Positions 16,336 to 25,098 of a stretch of 64,000 nucleotides of DNA are shown piece by piece (within the stretch, counting starts at the first letter, position 1; each line of letters opens with the position of its first letter). The notes under the pieces are model-generated. The model had not been told where the DNA came from. It saw nothing but the letters and a program-made list of their open reading frames with translations, and made no database searches. The stretch lies in assembly GCF_002374855.1 (NCBI RefSeq), contig NZ_NWVC01000004.1:1-64000 (forward strand). The letters are read 5' to 3'. The translations under genes were made by a program, and so were the position numbers. Source of the stretch: Sphingomonas adhaesiva. GTDB lineage: Bacteria > Pseudomonadota > Alphaproteobacteria > Sphingomonadales > Sphingomonadaceae.

Positions 16336-19281
16336 TCAGCCGGCGCGGCCGGGCGCCCCGCCGCGCACCGCCGCCAGCAGCCGTTCGGCATTGTACGGCT
16401 TGGTCAGCAGCAGCGCGCCGGGCAGGCGCGGGGCGACCCCGCCGGTGTCGCCGCTGGCCACCACCACGCGGATGCCGGGACGGATCGCCTCCGCGCGCTG
16501 CGCCAGTTCGATCCCCGACGTGCCGGGCAGGTGGATGTCGGTGACCAGTACTTCGACGCGCGCGGTTTGCAGCGTGGCCATCGCCTCCTCCGCGCTGGCG
16601 GCCTCGATCACGACATGCCCGCCGTCGCGCAGCGCCTCCGCAGTGGCGGTGCGGATCAGCGCGTCGTCCTCGACCAGCAGCACGGTCAACCCGGTGGCGG
16701 CGGGCGGCGGGGGCGGGGCGTTCGCCGGGCGGGCGATCGACTGGTTGCGCTGGCGCTGGTTGGCCAGGACGTGGCGGAATTTCCGGGCCAGCGCCTCGCG
16801 CGTGTACGGCTTGGACAGCAGCTCCACGCCCGCGTCCAGCCGCCCGCCGTGGACGATCGAGTTTTCGGTATAGCCCGAGGTGAACAGCACCGCGAGGTCG
16901 GGCAGCCGCTGCCGCGCCTTGCGCGCCAGTTCCGGGCTTTTGAGCGCGCCGGGCATCACCACGTCGGTGAACAGCATGTCGATGGCGATGCCGCTTTCGA
17001 TGACGTTGAGCGCGCTTTGCGCGTCCACCGCCTTCAGCACGCGATAGCCGAGGTCGGTCAGCATCTCGACCACGGTGGCGCGCACCTCGTCGTCGTCCTC
17101 CACCACCAGCACGGTTTCGGTGCCGCCGGTGATCGGGCCGGTATCGACCGCGACCTCGATATCCTCGCTCTCCATCGCGCGCGGCAGATAGAGGCGGATC
17201 GTGGTGCCGTGGCCGACCTCCGAATAGATCTTCACATGGCCGCCGGACTGTTTGACGAAGCCGTAGACCATCGACAGGCCCAGCCCCGAACCCTTGCCCT
17301 CCGCCTTGGTGGAGAAGAACGGCTCGAACGCCTTTTCCAGCACGTCCGACGCCATGCCGCTGCCGGTGTCGGTGACCGCCAGCATCACGTACTGGCCGGG
17401 CGTCACCTCGTCATGGGTGCGGGCATATTCGTCGTCGAGATGGGCGTTGGCCAGCTCGATCGTCAGCCGTCCCTGGCCCTCCATCGCGTCGCGCGCGTTG
17501 ATCGCCAGGTTCAGCAGCGCATTCTCGATCTGGCCCGGGTCGATGAAGGTGTTCCACAGCCCGCCGCCGAAGACGGTCTCGATCTCCACCCCCTCGCCGA
17601 TCGCGCGGCGCAGGATGTCCTCCATCCCCTGGACGAAGCGGGTGACGTTGACGACCTTCGGCTCCAGCGCCTGGCGCCGGCCGAACGCCAGCAGCTGCGC
17701 CGCCAGCCGCGACCCGCGCGCCACGCCCGCCAGCGCGTTGGCGACGCGCGTTTCGGCGCGCGGATTGCCCGCGATATCCTTGGCCAGCAATTGCAGGTTG
17801 CCCGACACGACCTGCAGCAGATTGTTGAAATCGTGCGCGACGCCGCCGGTTAGCTTGCCGACCGTCTCCATCTTCTGCGCCTGCGCCAGCTTCGCCTCGG
17901 CATCGCGGCGGGTGGCGATTTCGGCGATGACGCGCGCCTCCAGGTTCTCGTTGAGCTGGCGCAGCTGCTCCTCGGCGCGCTCGCGGTGCAGGATCTGGCG
18001 TTCCAGCTGCTCGGCATGTTCGCGCAATGCCGCCTCCGCCGCGCGGCGGTGTGTGATGTCGGTGTGGACGCCGACCCATTCCACGATCTCCCCCGCGTCG
18101 TCCAGCAGCGGGACCGCGCGGATCGCGAAGGTGCGCCACTGGTCGCCGGAGCGGACGCGATGTTCGAACACGAACGTCGATTTGGACGCGACGGCGCGTT
18201 CCCACGCTGCGATCGTCGGGGCGCCGTCGTCGGGATGGACCGCATCGGCCCAGCCATAGCCCTGGTATTCGGCCTCGCTCTGCCCGGTCAGCGCGGCCCA
18301 GCCGGCCTGTTCGCCGATCATCCGGCCGGCGGCGTCGTTGGTCCACAGGACACCGTGCATCGCGTCCATCGCCGCGCGGAAGCGGGCGTTGGCGGTGGCC
18401 AGCGCCTCTTCCCGCTGGGCGCGTTCCTCGACATCGAACACCAGCACGTGGAAACCGGAGACGCTGCCGTCCGGATCGCGCCGCGGCAAGTAGCGCACGT
18501 CGGCGCGCCGCCAGCTGCCGTCGCCATGCTGGATCGTGGCGTCGGACGCGATCGTCTCGCCCGCCAGCGCCCGTTCCATCATGGCATGCCGCGCGGTGTA
18601 GTTCGCCTCCCCGATCACCTCGCGTGCGTGGCGCCCGACGATCTGGGCCGGGGTAAGCCCGAACCACTCCCGGTAATATTCATTCGCGAAGCGATAGACG
18701 TGATCGCGGTCGATGAACGCGACCAGCACCGGCAGCACGTCGGTGACGGCGCGCAATTCCGTCTCGCTCGCCGCCAGCCGGCGTTCCAGCTGCAGCCGGT
18801 CGGTATTGTCGAGCACGGTGCACATCACCCCGCCGACGGTGCCGTCCGCTTCGTACACCGGGGTGTAGAACAGATCGAGATAGACCTGTTCGGGAACGCC
18901 CGAGCGCAGCAGCGTCATCGGCTGGTCGCGGAACGACTGGATCTCGCCGCGAAAGCCGCGTTCCAGCATGACGCGGTTCCAGTCCCAGATCTCTGGCCAC
19001 ACCCCCGGCACCGAGCCGCCCAGCGCGCGCGGATGGTTGGCGCCCGCGATCACGGCATAGGCATCGTTGTAGATCATGATGTGGTCCGGCCCCCACATCA
19101 GCACCTTGGGCACGGGCGAATTGAGGACGTTCGACGCGGTGGTGCGCAGCGTCGGCGACCAGCCGTCGATCGGCCCCAGCGAGGTCCGCGACCAATCCAC
19201 CGCGCGCACCAGCGCCGCGGCCTCGCCGCCGCCCACCGGCCAGGCCGCATCCCCGGCGCCGCGCGAATGTAACGTGCTCAT
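16336..19281 (-). CDS. Hybrid sensor histidine kinase with two receiver domains
   Basis: A 981-residue, apparently soluble hybrid kinase. Order: PAS/GAF-like sensor (about 20-165), PAS (about 175-285), PAS with PAC (about 300-415), a coiled coil (415-460), HisKA with phospho-acceptor H483 in VAHDFNN, HATPase (to about 695; GKGSGLGLSMVYG), receiver 1 with D773 in FTDVVMPG, and receiver 2 with D915 in TDIHLPGTS. Both receivers keep the acidic pocket (VVEDDDE, VEDDA) and the Lys-Pro (SKPY, TKPY). No membrane helix or DNA-binding domain is seen. No partner regulator is adjacent, so output may pass through a distant phosphotransfer protein. Light or redox sensing by PAS is possible but unproven. 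Confidence 0.92.
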   Translation of the reverse strand: MSTLHSRGAGDAAWPVGGGEAAALVRAVDWSRTSLGPIDGWSPTLRTTASNVLNSPVPKVLMWGPDHIMIYNDAYAVIAGANHPRALGGSVPGVWPEIWDWNRVMLERGFRGEIQSFRDQPMTLLRSGVPEQVYLDLFYTPVYEADGTVGGVMCTVLDNTDRLQLERRLAASETELRAVTDVLPVLVAFIDRDHVYRFANEYYREWFGLTPAQIVGRHAREVIGEANYTARHAMMERALAGETIASDATIQHGDGSWRRADVRYLPRRDPDGSVSGFHVLVFDVEERAQREEALATANARFRAAMDAMHGVLWTNDAAGRMIGEQAGWAALTGQSEAEYQGYGWADAVHPDDGAPTIAAWERAVASKSTFVFEHRVRSGDQWRTFAIRAVPLLDDAGEIVEWVGVHTDITHRRAAEAALREHAEQLERQILHRERAEEQLRQLNENLEARVIAEIATRRDAEAKLAQAQKMETVGKLTGGVAHDFNNLLQVVSGNLQLLAKDIAGNPRAETRVANALAGVARGSRLAAQLLAFGRRQALEPKVVNVTRFVQGMEDILRRAIGEGVEIETVFGGGLWNTFIDPGQIENALLNLAINARDAMEGQGRLTIELANAHLDDEYARTHDEVTPGQYVMLAVTDTGSGMASDVLEKAFEPFFSTKAEGKGSGLGLSMVYGFVKQSGGHVKIYSEVGHGTTIRLYLPRAMESEDIEVAVDTGPITGGTETVLVVEDDDEVRATVVEMLTDLGYRVLKAVDAQSALNVIESGIAIDMLFTDVVMPGALKSPELARKARQRLPDLAVLFTSGYTENSIVHGGRLDAGVELLSKPYTREALARKFRHVLANQRQRNQSIARPANAPPPPPAATGLTVLLVEDDALIRTATAEALRDGGHVVIEAASAEEAMATLQTARVEVLVTDIHLPGTSGIELAQRAEAIRPGIRVVVASGDTGGVAPRLPGALLLTKPYNAERLLAAVRGGAPGRAG

Positions 19282-19333
19282 GACGGCGGTGTGATGCCGG
19301 TGCCGGTTGGCGTCAATATCCTTCGCTAAGTTG

Positions 19334-21196
19334 TTATCGCTGCACGGTTGTTTCCTGCTGGCCGGTCCCCAGCCAGGCCTGGCGGAAGCGGCGCTGGGCC
19401 GCGGTCAGCGGGACCCCCGCGGCTTCGGCGCGCACCACCTCCAGCGCCGGATCGGACCGGACGCGCAGCATCGCCTGCCGCTCGCGCCCGTCGCGCGGGA
19501 CGAAGCGCAGCGCGACGTCGCTGCCCGGCGCCAGCCGCGCCAGCGCCGCGTCCCAGTCCGCCACCGTGGCGAGCGGCGTGCCGCCCAGCGCGACGATCCG
19601 GTCGCCCTTGTCGGCGCCGGCGGCATAGAGCGGCGATCCCGGCGGCGGCGCGGACGCGAGCGTGACCGCGCCGTCGGCCGTGGCCGTCGCCGTGCGCGTG
19701 CCGATCCAGCCGTGCGCTGGATGGGCGGGGCGCAGCACCAGCCCCGCCTGCGCCAGCAGCGGTGCCATGTCGGGCAGCGCATGCCCCTCGACCGTCTGCG
19801 CGAAGAACCGGTCGGCGAAGGCGGCATCGCCGGTCAGCGTCGCCAGCGCGGCGCGCAGATCGGCGGTGACATAGGGCTTTTCGGTGCGGCCATGCGTGCG
19901 CCACAGCAGCCGCATGTAATCGTCGAGCGTCAGCCCGGGGAATTGCCGGCGCAGCGACAGGTCCAGCGCCAGCGCGACCACCGCGCCATAGGGGTAATAG
20001 GACAGGAAGACGTTGGGGCTGACCGGGTCGATCGAGGTCGCGGCATCGGCGAAGGGCGCGCGCAGGCTCATCTCCATCGGTCCGGCCAGCTGCCGGGCGG
20101 GCGCGTTGACGACGGCATCGAGCGTGCGCGACATGCCCGACAGCCACGCATCGGTGGTCGACAGGGCGGCGCGGTGGATCAGCAGCGGGCCGTAATATTG
20201 CGTGAACCCTTCGGCGAACCACAGCGACGGCGTGGGATTGGCGCGGGTGAAGTCGAACGGTTCCAGCTCCGCCGGGCGCAACCGCTCGACGTTCCAGGCA
20301 TGGACGAATTCGTGCGCGACGGTGCCCAGCTGGTCGGCATTGCCGCCGTGCAGCGGTGCGGTGCCGGTGACGATCGTGGAGTTGCGATGCTCCATCCCGT
20401 CGCCGCTGGCCTGCGGCATGTAATCGGCGATGAACGTGTAGCTGCCATGGTCGAAGCGCGGCCATTCCCCGAACAGCGCGCGATGCTGCGGCACCAGCGC
20501 CTTGATCTGCGCGGCGAAGCGGTCCGCGTCGGCGGGGGTGCCGGGGTGATGCACCGCCAGCCGGATCGTATAGCGGTCCGCGCCGTCGCCGACCTGCCAT
20601 TCGCGCACGTCGTGGCGCGACAGCTCGGTCGGGCTGTCCATCAGATATTGCAGGTTGGCGGCGCGGTAGCGGCCGGGGGTGTTCGTCGCGGCCAGTTGCG
20701 TCGCGACGGTCCAGTCGGGCGCGGCGGGGGTGAAGGTGAGGTCGATCGGGCGATCGTCATAGCCGGTCGCCCACAGGATCGTGGCGGGCATGTTGAGATG
20801 CGCGTGGGTGGTGTCGATCTGCGCATAGGTGCCGTCGCCGCGATCGCCGTACAGCGTATAGGAGACGCGCACCGTCCCGTCGTGGCCCGCCACGCGCCAG
20901 CCATAGGGATCGGTGCGTTCCAGCGGCAGCGCGCGGCCCGCGCCGTCGGTGGCGGAGACGGCATAGACGTTCTTGGCGAATTCATGCAGCGCGTAGCGCC
21001 CCGGCGAGGAGCGCGACATCTGGACGCGCAGCGGCCCGGCCGGCACGCCGCGCCACGTCGCGACGATGCGTGCCTGGTGATGCGCGGCGTCGGGGAAGGA
21101 GATGTCGTAGCTTACGGGCGCGTCGGTTTCGGCAGAGGCGGGCGCGGCGGCCGCAAGGGCCAGCAGCAGTGCCGCCGGTCGTGTCAGGATGCGCAT
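19334..21196 (-). CDS. M61-family metallopeptidase with PDZ domain
   Basis: A 620-residue exported protease. A signal peptide (MRILTRPAALLLALAAAAPA) leads into an M61 beta-sandwich N-domain. The zinc site is H295-E-F-V-H299 in VAHEFVHAWNVERLRP, the family signature, and a PDZ-like domain occupies the C-terminus (GWIGTRTA...). The family includes glycyl aminopeptidases; periplasmic peptide trimming is the likely role. The start at 21196 is fixed by the signal peptide, although the frame stays open to 21625 over the divergent SDR gene. Confidence 0.9.
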   Translation of the reverse strand: MRILTRPAALLLALAAAAPASAETDAPVSYDISFPDAAHHQARIVATWRGVPAGPLRVQMSRSSPGRYALHEFAKNVYAVSATDGAGRALPLERTDPYGWRVAGHDGTVRVSYTLYGDRGDGTYAQIDTTHAHLNMPATILWATGYDDRPIDLTFTPAAPDWTVATQLAATNTPGRYRAANLQYLMDSPTELSRHDVREWQVGDGADRYTIRLAVHHPGTPADADRFAAQIKALVPQHRALFGEWPRFDHGSYTFIADYMPQASGDGMEHRNSTIVTGTAPLHGGNADQLGTVAHEFVHAWNVERLRPAELEPFDFTRANPTPSLWFAEGFTQYYGPLLIHRAALSTTDAWLSGMSRTLDAVVNAPARQLAGPMEMSLRAPFADAATSIDPVSPNVFLSYYPYGAVVALALDLSLRRQFPGLTLDDYMRLLWRTHGRTEKPYVTADLRAALATLTGDAAFADRFFAQTVEGHALPDMAPLLAQAGLVLRPAHPAHGWIGTRTATATADGAVTLASAPPPGSPLYAAGADKGDRIVALGGTPLATVADWDAALARLAPGSDVALRFVPRDGRERQAMLRVRSDPALEVVRAEAAGVPLTAAQRRFRQAWLGTGQQETTVQR

Positions 21197-21347
21197 CGTC
21201 CGTTCCCCCGCAAGATCATGCCGCCCTGCTATCGCGTGCGGCGCGGCGTCGTCACGCGAATTTCGCGGCCATGTCGCACTCGGGGGCAACGATGGCGATG
21301 CTGCGATGTTGTCAACGCACTGTTTTGCCGCGTGAAAGGAATGCCCC

Positions 21348-22349
21348 ATGCCCGTCCGCCTCAAACCGATCGACCGGCAGGTGATCGTCGTGACCGGCGC
21401 CAGTTCCGGGATCGGGCTGGCCACCGCGCGGATGGCGGCGGCGCGCGGGGCGAAGGTGCTGCTGGTGTCGCGCGACGGCGACGCACTGGCGCGGATCGTG
21501 CGCGAGATCGACGCGGCGGGGGGCAGCGCCGACTTCGCGACCGGCGATGTCGGCGACCTGCGCGATGTGCAGCGCGCCGCGGCGAAGGCGGTGGAGCGGT
21601 TCGGGCGGATCGACAGCTGGATCAACGTGGCGGGCGTGGCGATCTACGCCAAGCTGGTCGATACGCCGATGGACGAGCACGAGCGGCTGATGCGCACCAA
21701 TTACTGGGGCGTCGTCAACGGATGCCTGACCGCGATCGAGCATCTGCAGCGCGCGGGCGGGGCGCTGATCACCGTCGGGTCGATCGTGTCCGACATCCCG
21801 TCGCCGGGGATGGGCGCCTATGCCGCGTCGAAACATGCGATCAAGGGCTATGTCGGCGCGTTGCGGATCGAGGTGGAGGCCGACCGGCTGCCGATCGCGA
21901 TCACGCTGGTCAAGCCGTCGGGGATCGACACGCCGATCGCGCAGCACGCCGCCAACCATCTGGACGGCGAGGCGAAGCTGCCGCCGCCGGTCTATGCCCC
22001 CGAACTGGTCGCCGAGGCGATCCTGCGCGCGGCGCAGCGCCCCACGCGCGACGTGACCGTCGGCGGCGGGGGCAGGATGCAGGTGCTGGTGGCGCAGCAT
22101 GTTCCCGCGCTGCTCGACCGGCTGGGCGGCACGCTGCTGCCGATGCTGCGCGACCCGCGCCGCGCGCCGACGCCGCAGGACAATCTGGACGCGCCGAACG
22201 ACAATGGCCGGGTGCATTCGGGCATCCAGCCCGGGCGGCGCGTCAGCGCGTACCAGGCGGCGCAGCGCCATCCGCTGGCGACGGCGAGCGTGGTCGGCGC
22301 CGCGCTGGGGCTGGCGGTGCTGGCACGCTGGGGCACGCGGCGCGGGTAA
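21348..22349 (+). CDS. SDR family NAD(P)-dependent oxidoreductase
   Basis: A 333-residue short-chain dehydrogenase. The dinucleotide motif TGASSGIG begins near residue 16, the NAG-like segment is NVAGVA, and the active-site pair is Y158-x3-K162 in YAASKHAIKGY. A roughly 80-residue extension after the Rossmann domain ends in a hydrophobic segment (ATASVVGAALGLAVLA), so it may be membrane-associated. Substrate is unknown; members with this extension are often annotated only as SDR. It is the first gene of a run with the M48 peptidase (42 bp gap) and a lipoprotein. Confidence 0.87.
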   Translation: MPVRLKPIDRQVIVVTGASSGIGLATARMAAARGAKVLLVSRDGDALARIVREIDAAGGSADFATGDVGDLRDVQRAAAKAVERFGRIDSWINVAGVAIYAKLVDTPMDEHERLMRTNYWGVVNGCLTAIEHLQRAGGALITVGSIVSDIPSPGMGAYAASKHAIKGYVGALRIEVEADRLPIAITLVKPSGIDTPIAQHAANHLDGEAKLPPPVYAPELVAEAILRAAQRPTRDVTVGGGGRMQVLVAQHVPALLDRLGGTLLPMLRDPRRAPTPQDNLDAPNDNGRVHSGIQPGRRVSAYQAAQRHPLATASVVGAALGLAVLARWGTRRG

Positions 22350-22391
22350 GGGCATTGCCGCGGTGGGGCGATCCGGGGCACAAAGGCGCAC

Positions 22392-23366
22392 ATGACGATG
22401 TGGCGTATCGGGCTGGCGTTGATGCTGGCCGTCGTTCCCGTGGTGCCCGCGCCGGCCGTGGCGGCCGCGCCATCGCTGCTGGAGGTCGACCGGCGGCTGG
22501 CGGGGATCGCGTGGCGGCTGACCACCGCCAATGCCGCGCTGTGCCGCGATACGCAGCCCGTGACCGGCGCGACACTGCACGCGATCGACCAGTATCCGGC
22601 CGAGGTCGCCGCCGGCGGGCAATATGCCGCGCCAGTGATGGTCGAGCTGGTACTGCCCGATACCCCCGCGGCGCGCGCCGGGCTGGCGGAGAATGACGGC
22701 CTGCTGGCGGTGGCCGGGACGCCGGTGCCCGCCCCGGAGGCGACCGGCACGGTGACCAGCGCGACCCGCAACGCGGCGCAGGCGCTGATCGCGGTGCGCC
22801 CGGTCGCCGCGCCGCTGCCGCTGACGATCCGCCGCGGGGTGGGCGCGGCGGCGCGGACGATCACCGTCGCTCCGGTGCCCGGGTGCCGCGTGGAGTTCGA
22901 GGTGCTGGCGGGCAACAAGCTGGGCGCATCGTCCGACGGGCAGGTGGTGCAGGTGGGCGGGCGGCTGTTCGAGCTGTTCGACGACGACCAGATCGCGGTC
23001 GTGGTGGCGCACGAACTGGGCCATGCGGTGCTGCGCCATCGTGCGCGGCTGGAGGCGGCGGGCGTGCGCTGGGGCGTGCTGTCCGAATTCGGTCGCAACG
23101 GCCGGCTGTTCCGCGAAACCGAGACGGAGGCGGACCTGATGGGCGCATATCTGCTGCGCAATGCCGGCTGGGACCCGCGCATCGCGGTCACCTTCTGGCG
23201 CGAACAGGGGGGCAAGATCGACGGCGGGCTGTTCCGCAGCCGCACGCATCCGTCGTCCGCCGCGCGCGCCGCCGCGATCGAGCGCGAACTGGCGACGATG
23301 CCCGCCGATGCGCCGACCCCTTATGTGCCGCCGCTGCTGGAGCGCCGCGATGCCCCGTTGCGATAG
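22392..23366 (+). CDS. M48-family metallopeptidase with PDZ-like segment
   Basis: A 324-residue exported metalloprotease. The N-terminal hydrophobic stretch (IGLALMLAVVPVVPAPAVAA) is a signal peptide. Residues about 75-160 look PDZ-like (LVLPDTPAARAGLAENDGLL). The zinc motif is H207-E-L-G-H211 in VVAHELGHAVLRH, with a downstream ETEADLMGAYLL providing the third ligand, followed by the family SSAARAAAIE-type end. Periplasmic protein quality control is the usual role. It overlaps the following lipoprotein gene by 17 bp. Confidence 0.88.
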   Translation: MTMWRIGLALMLAVVPVVPAPAVAAAPSLLEVDRRLAGIAWRLTTANAALCRDTQPVTGATLHAIDQYPAEVAAGGQYAAPVMVELVLPDTPAARAGLAENDGLLAVAGTPVPAPEATGTVTSATRNAAQALIAVRPVAAPLPLTIRRGVGAAARTITVAPVPGCRVEFEVLAGNKLGASSDGQVVQVGGRLFELFDDDQIAVVVAHELGHAVLRHRARLEAAGVRWGVLSEFGRNGRLFRETETEADLMGAYLLRNAGWDPRIAVTFWREQGGKIDGGLFRSRTHPSSAARAAAIERELATMPADAPTPYVPPLLERRDAPLR

Positions 23367-24039
23367 GCGCGCGGCGGTGCGGGTGCTGCTGACGGGGGCG
23401 GTGCTGGCGGTGGCGGCGTGTTCGCCGGGGCCGGGGGGTGACGCGTCCCGGGCGCAGGGCGAGGCGCAGGAGGCGTGGGACCCCGCCCCGCCGAGCGCGG
23501 GTGATGCGCTGGCGTTGCTGAAGCGACATTTCGCGGCCGAGCCGGCGTGCGGTGCGTTCTTCGCGATGCCGTGGGACGTGTCGACCGACAGCGCGCACAA
23601 CCGGGGCCGCGCCGAGGCGCTGGTGCAGGCCGGGCTGCTGCGTGCCGGCGGGGAAAGCCGCCTACCGGGCGCGGGCGGCGGGCAGCCGGCGATCCGCTTC
23701 GTACCGACCGAGCGCGGCGCGGCGACGTTCCGCGCGCCCGCCGCCGGGGAGGGCGGGGTGCCGGGGCTGATCTGCTACGGCACGGTGGTGGTGGAGGATG
23801 CCACGGTCACCGATGCGGACCCGATGATGCGGCGCGCCGCGATCCGCTATCGCTACCGGCTGGGCGACGTGCCCGGCTGGGTGCGCGAACCGGCCGTCGC
23901 CGCGATCTGGCCGTGGCTGTCCGAACGGCTGGCCGCGCCGGGCGAGGACAATGCGCGGCTAATCTGGCGCGACGGCGAATGGCGGCTGGACGGAACGCCG
24001 CGCCCCGGTGCGTTCGACCTGCGCGACCTGACCCATTAG
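23350..24039 (+). CDS. Hypothetical lipoprotein
   Basis: A 229-residue protein I do not recognise. A basic N-terminus (MPRCDRRAAVR) and hydrophobic core end in the lipobox VAAC, so lipidation is expected. The mature part has no known motif, though two cysteines (PACGAF, LICYG) could pair, and the fold looks mixed alpha/beta. The ATG at 23350 lies inside the M48 peptidase gene (17-bp overlap), indicating coupled translation and a shared envelope role. The stop codon TAG is part of the inverted repeat that starts at 24037. Confidence 0.7.
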   Translation: MPRCDRRAAVRVLLTGAVLAVAACSPGPGGDASRAQGEAQEAWDPAPPSAGDALALLKRHFAAEPACGAFFAMPWDVSTDSAHNRGRAEALVQAGLLRAGGESRLPGAGGGQPAIRFVPTERGAATFRAPAAGEGGVPGLICYGTVVVEDATVTDADPMMRRAAIRYRYRLGDVPGWVREPAVAAIWPWLSERLAAPGEDNARLIWRDGEWRLDGTPRPGAFDLRDLTH

Positions 24040-24226
24040 AGCGGTTCGCGACCAGGTTGAACCATCGTCATCGCCCTGCGGGCGCCCGCTTCGCGGCGGG
24101 ACGCTGTCGATCCGGTGCGGCGTTGCTTGTCGGTCACGATGCCCCGGCATCGCTCCCTCCGCGCGCCTTGCACCGAACCGACAACGCCTCCGTGCCGATA
24201 ATTCAACCTGATCGCAAACCGCTCTA
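24037..24226. repeat. 190-bp element bounded by 26-bp inverted repeats
   Basis: The left end (24037-24062, starting tagagcggttcgcgacca) and the right end (24201-24226, ending gcaaaccgctcta) are inverted copies matching at 23 of 26 positions, all three differences being transitions. The interior has no open frame of note. The structure is MITE- or REP-like and could fold into one long cruciform or hairpin in the lipoprotein mRNA tail. The left end supplies the lipoprotein gene's stop codon. I see no transposase and no certain target-site duplication. It also lies just upstream of the manganese riboswitch. Confidence 0.7.
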
Positions 24227-24270
24227 AATCGGAACGGGTTGATCCGATTGGCGCAATCGACTAGGTCGCC

Positions 24271-24400
24271 GGCAGCTCTTGGGGAGTAGCCACCCGCTGT
24301 CGCGGGGCCATCGTCAACACACTCGATCGGAAACGGTCGTGGCGGCGGCAGCGGTCGAGTGACCGCCCGGCGAGACCAGGGACGCCGCCGCTTCGCCATG
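24271..24400 (+). promoter_or_regulatory. yybP-ykoY (Mn2+) riboswitch upstream of mntP
   Basis: Two conserved blocks of this riboswitch class are present: ggggagtag at 24281-24289 and ccggcgagacc at 24367-24377, with a gtcaacacactcg arm between them and a plausible outer stem formed by the flanks. The class binds Mn2+ directly and turns on Mn export or homeostasis genes. Placement about 60-80 bp before the mntP start agrees. The outer stem limits are approximate. The rest of the gap (24227-24270 and 24401-24455) shows nothing else recognisable; the latter should hold the expression platform. Confidence 0.85.
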
Positions 24401-24455
24401 GGTCCGGGAGCGGCGCTGCGTCCTGTGGTCGTCGTCGGTCCCCGGGAAGATTGTC

Positions 24456-25040
24456 ATGCCAGGTATCATCACGCTGGGCGCGCTGGGCGCCAGCCTGTCG
24501 GTCGATGCGTTCGCCGCGGCGCTGGGCAAGGGCGCGCAGCAGCAGCGCGCGCGGTGGAGCGACGCGCTGCGCGTCGGCCTGGTGTTCGGCGTGTTCGAGG
24601 CGGCGACCCCGGCGGTCGGCTGGCTGCTGGGCTATCTGGTCAACGACTGGATCGCCGACTGGGACCATTGGGTATCGTTCGGCCTGTTGCTGGCGATCGG
24701 CGGGCACATGATCGTGCAGGCGCTGAAGGGTGACGACCCCGACGCGCCGGCGGCCGTGGTCCCCGCGCCGGGCGAGGCGCCCGATTACCTGCGGCTGTCG
24801 CTGACCGCGATCGCGACCAGCATCGACGCGGCGGCGGTGGGGGTCACGCTGGCACTGATGGACGTCAACGTCCTGGTCGCGTGCATCGTGATCGGGGCGA
24901 CGACCAGCGTCGTGGCGACCGCCGGGGTGATGCTGGGCAAGCGCGTCGGCGCGTATCTGGGCCATTACGCGACCGTCGCGGGGGGCGTGGTGCTGATCGC
25001 GGTGGGTAGCGCGATCCTGTACCAGCACCTGACCGCGTGA
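24456..25040 (+). CDS. mntP: Manganese efflux pump MntP
   Basis: A 194-residue inner-membrane exporter with six hydrophobic segments in two internal halves. Each half carries the family's S-x-D-A motif: LGASLSVDAFAAALGKG in the first helix and ATSIDAAAVGVTL in the second half, the acidic residues being essential for Mn export. It is preceded by a yybP-ykoY riboswitch, which gives a direct mechanism for Mn-induced expression. The start ATG has a GGGAAG site. It is convergent with typA. Confidence 0.93.
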   Translation: MPGIITLGALGASLSVDAFAAALGKGAQQQRARWSDALRVGLVFGVFEAATPAVGWLLGYLVNDWIADWDHWVSFGLLLAIGGHMIVQALKGDDPDAPAAVVPAPGEAPDYLRLSLTAIATSIDAAAVGVTLALMDVNVLVACIVIGATTSVVATAGVMLGKRVGAYLGHYATVAGGVVLIAVGSAILYQHLTA

Positions 25041-25052
25041 CCCGCGGCACAT

Positions 25053-25089
25053 GAAAAACCCCGGTGGACGATCGGGTCGTCCACCGGGG
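25053..25089 (-). terminator. Intrinsic terminator of typA
   Basis: A perfect 13-bp stem (ccccggtggacga with its complement, loop of 5) at 25059-25089 is followed on the minus strand by five T residues (aaaaa at 25053-25057 on plus). This is a textbook Rho-independent terminator just after the typA stop, and may also stop mntP reading the other way. Confidence 0.88.
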
Positions 25090-25098
25090 CCGAATGCC

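Noticed and set aside
13808..16873. A 1021-residue open frame on the + strand
   Set aside because: Arg/Gln-rich antisense of the AmpG-like gene that then runs over the kinase region and part of the histidine kinase; no family motif.
19307..22696. A 1129-residue open frame on the + strand
   Set aside because: It crosses the M61 peptidase antisense and the SDR gene in another frame; no motif.
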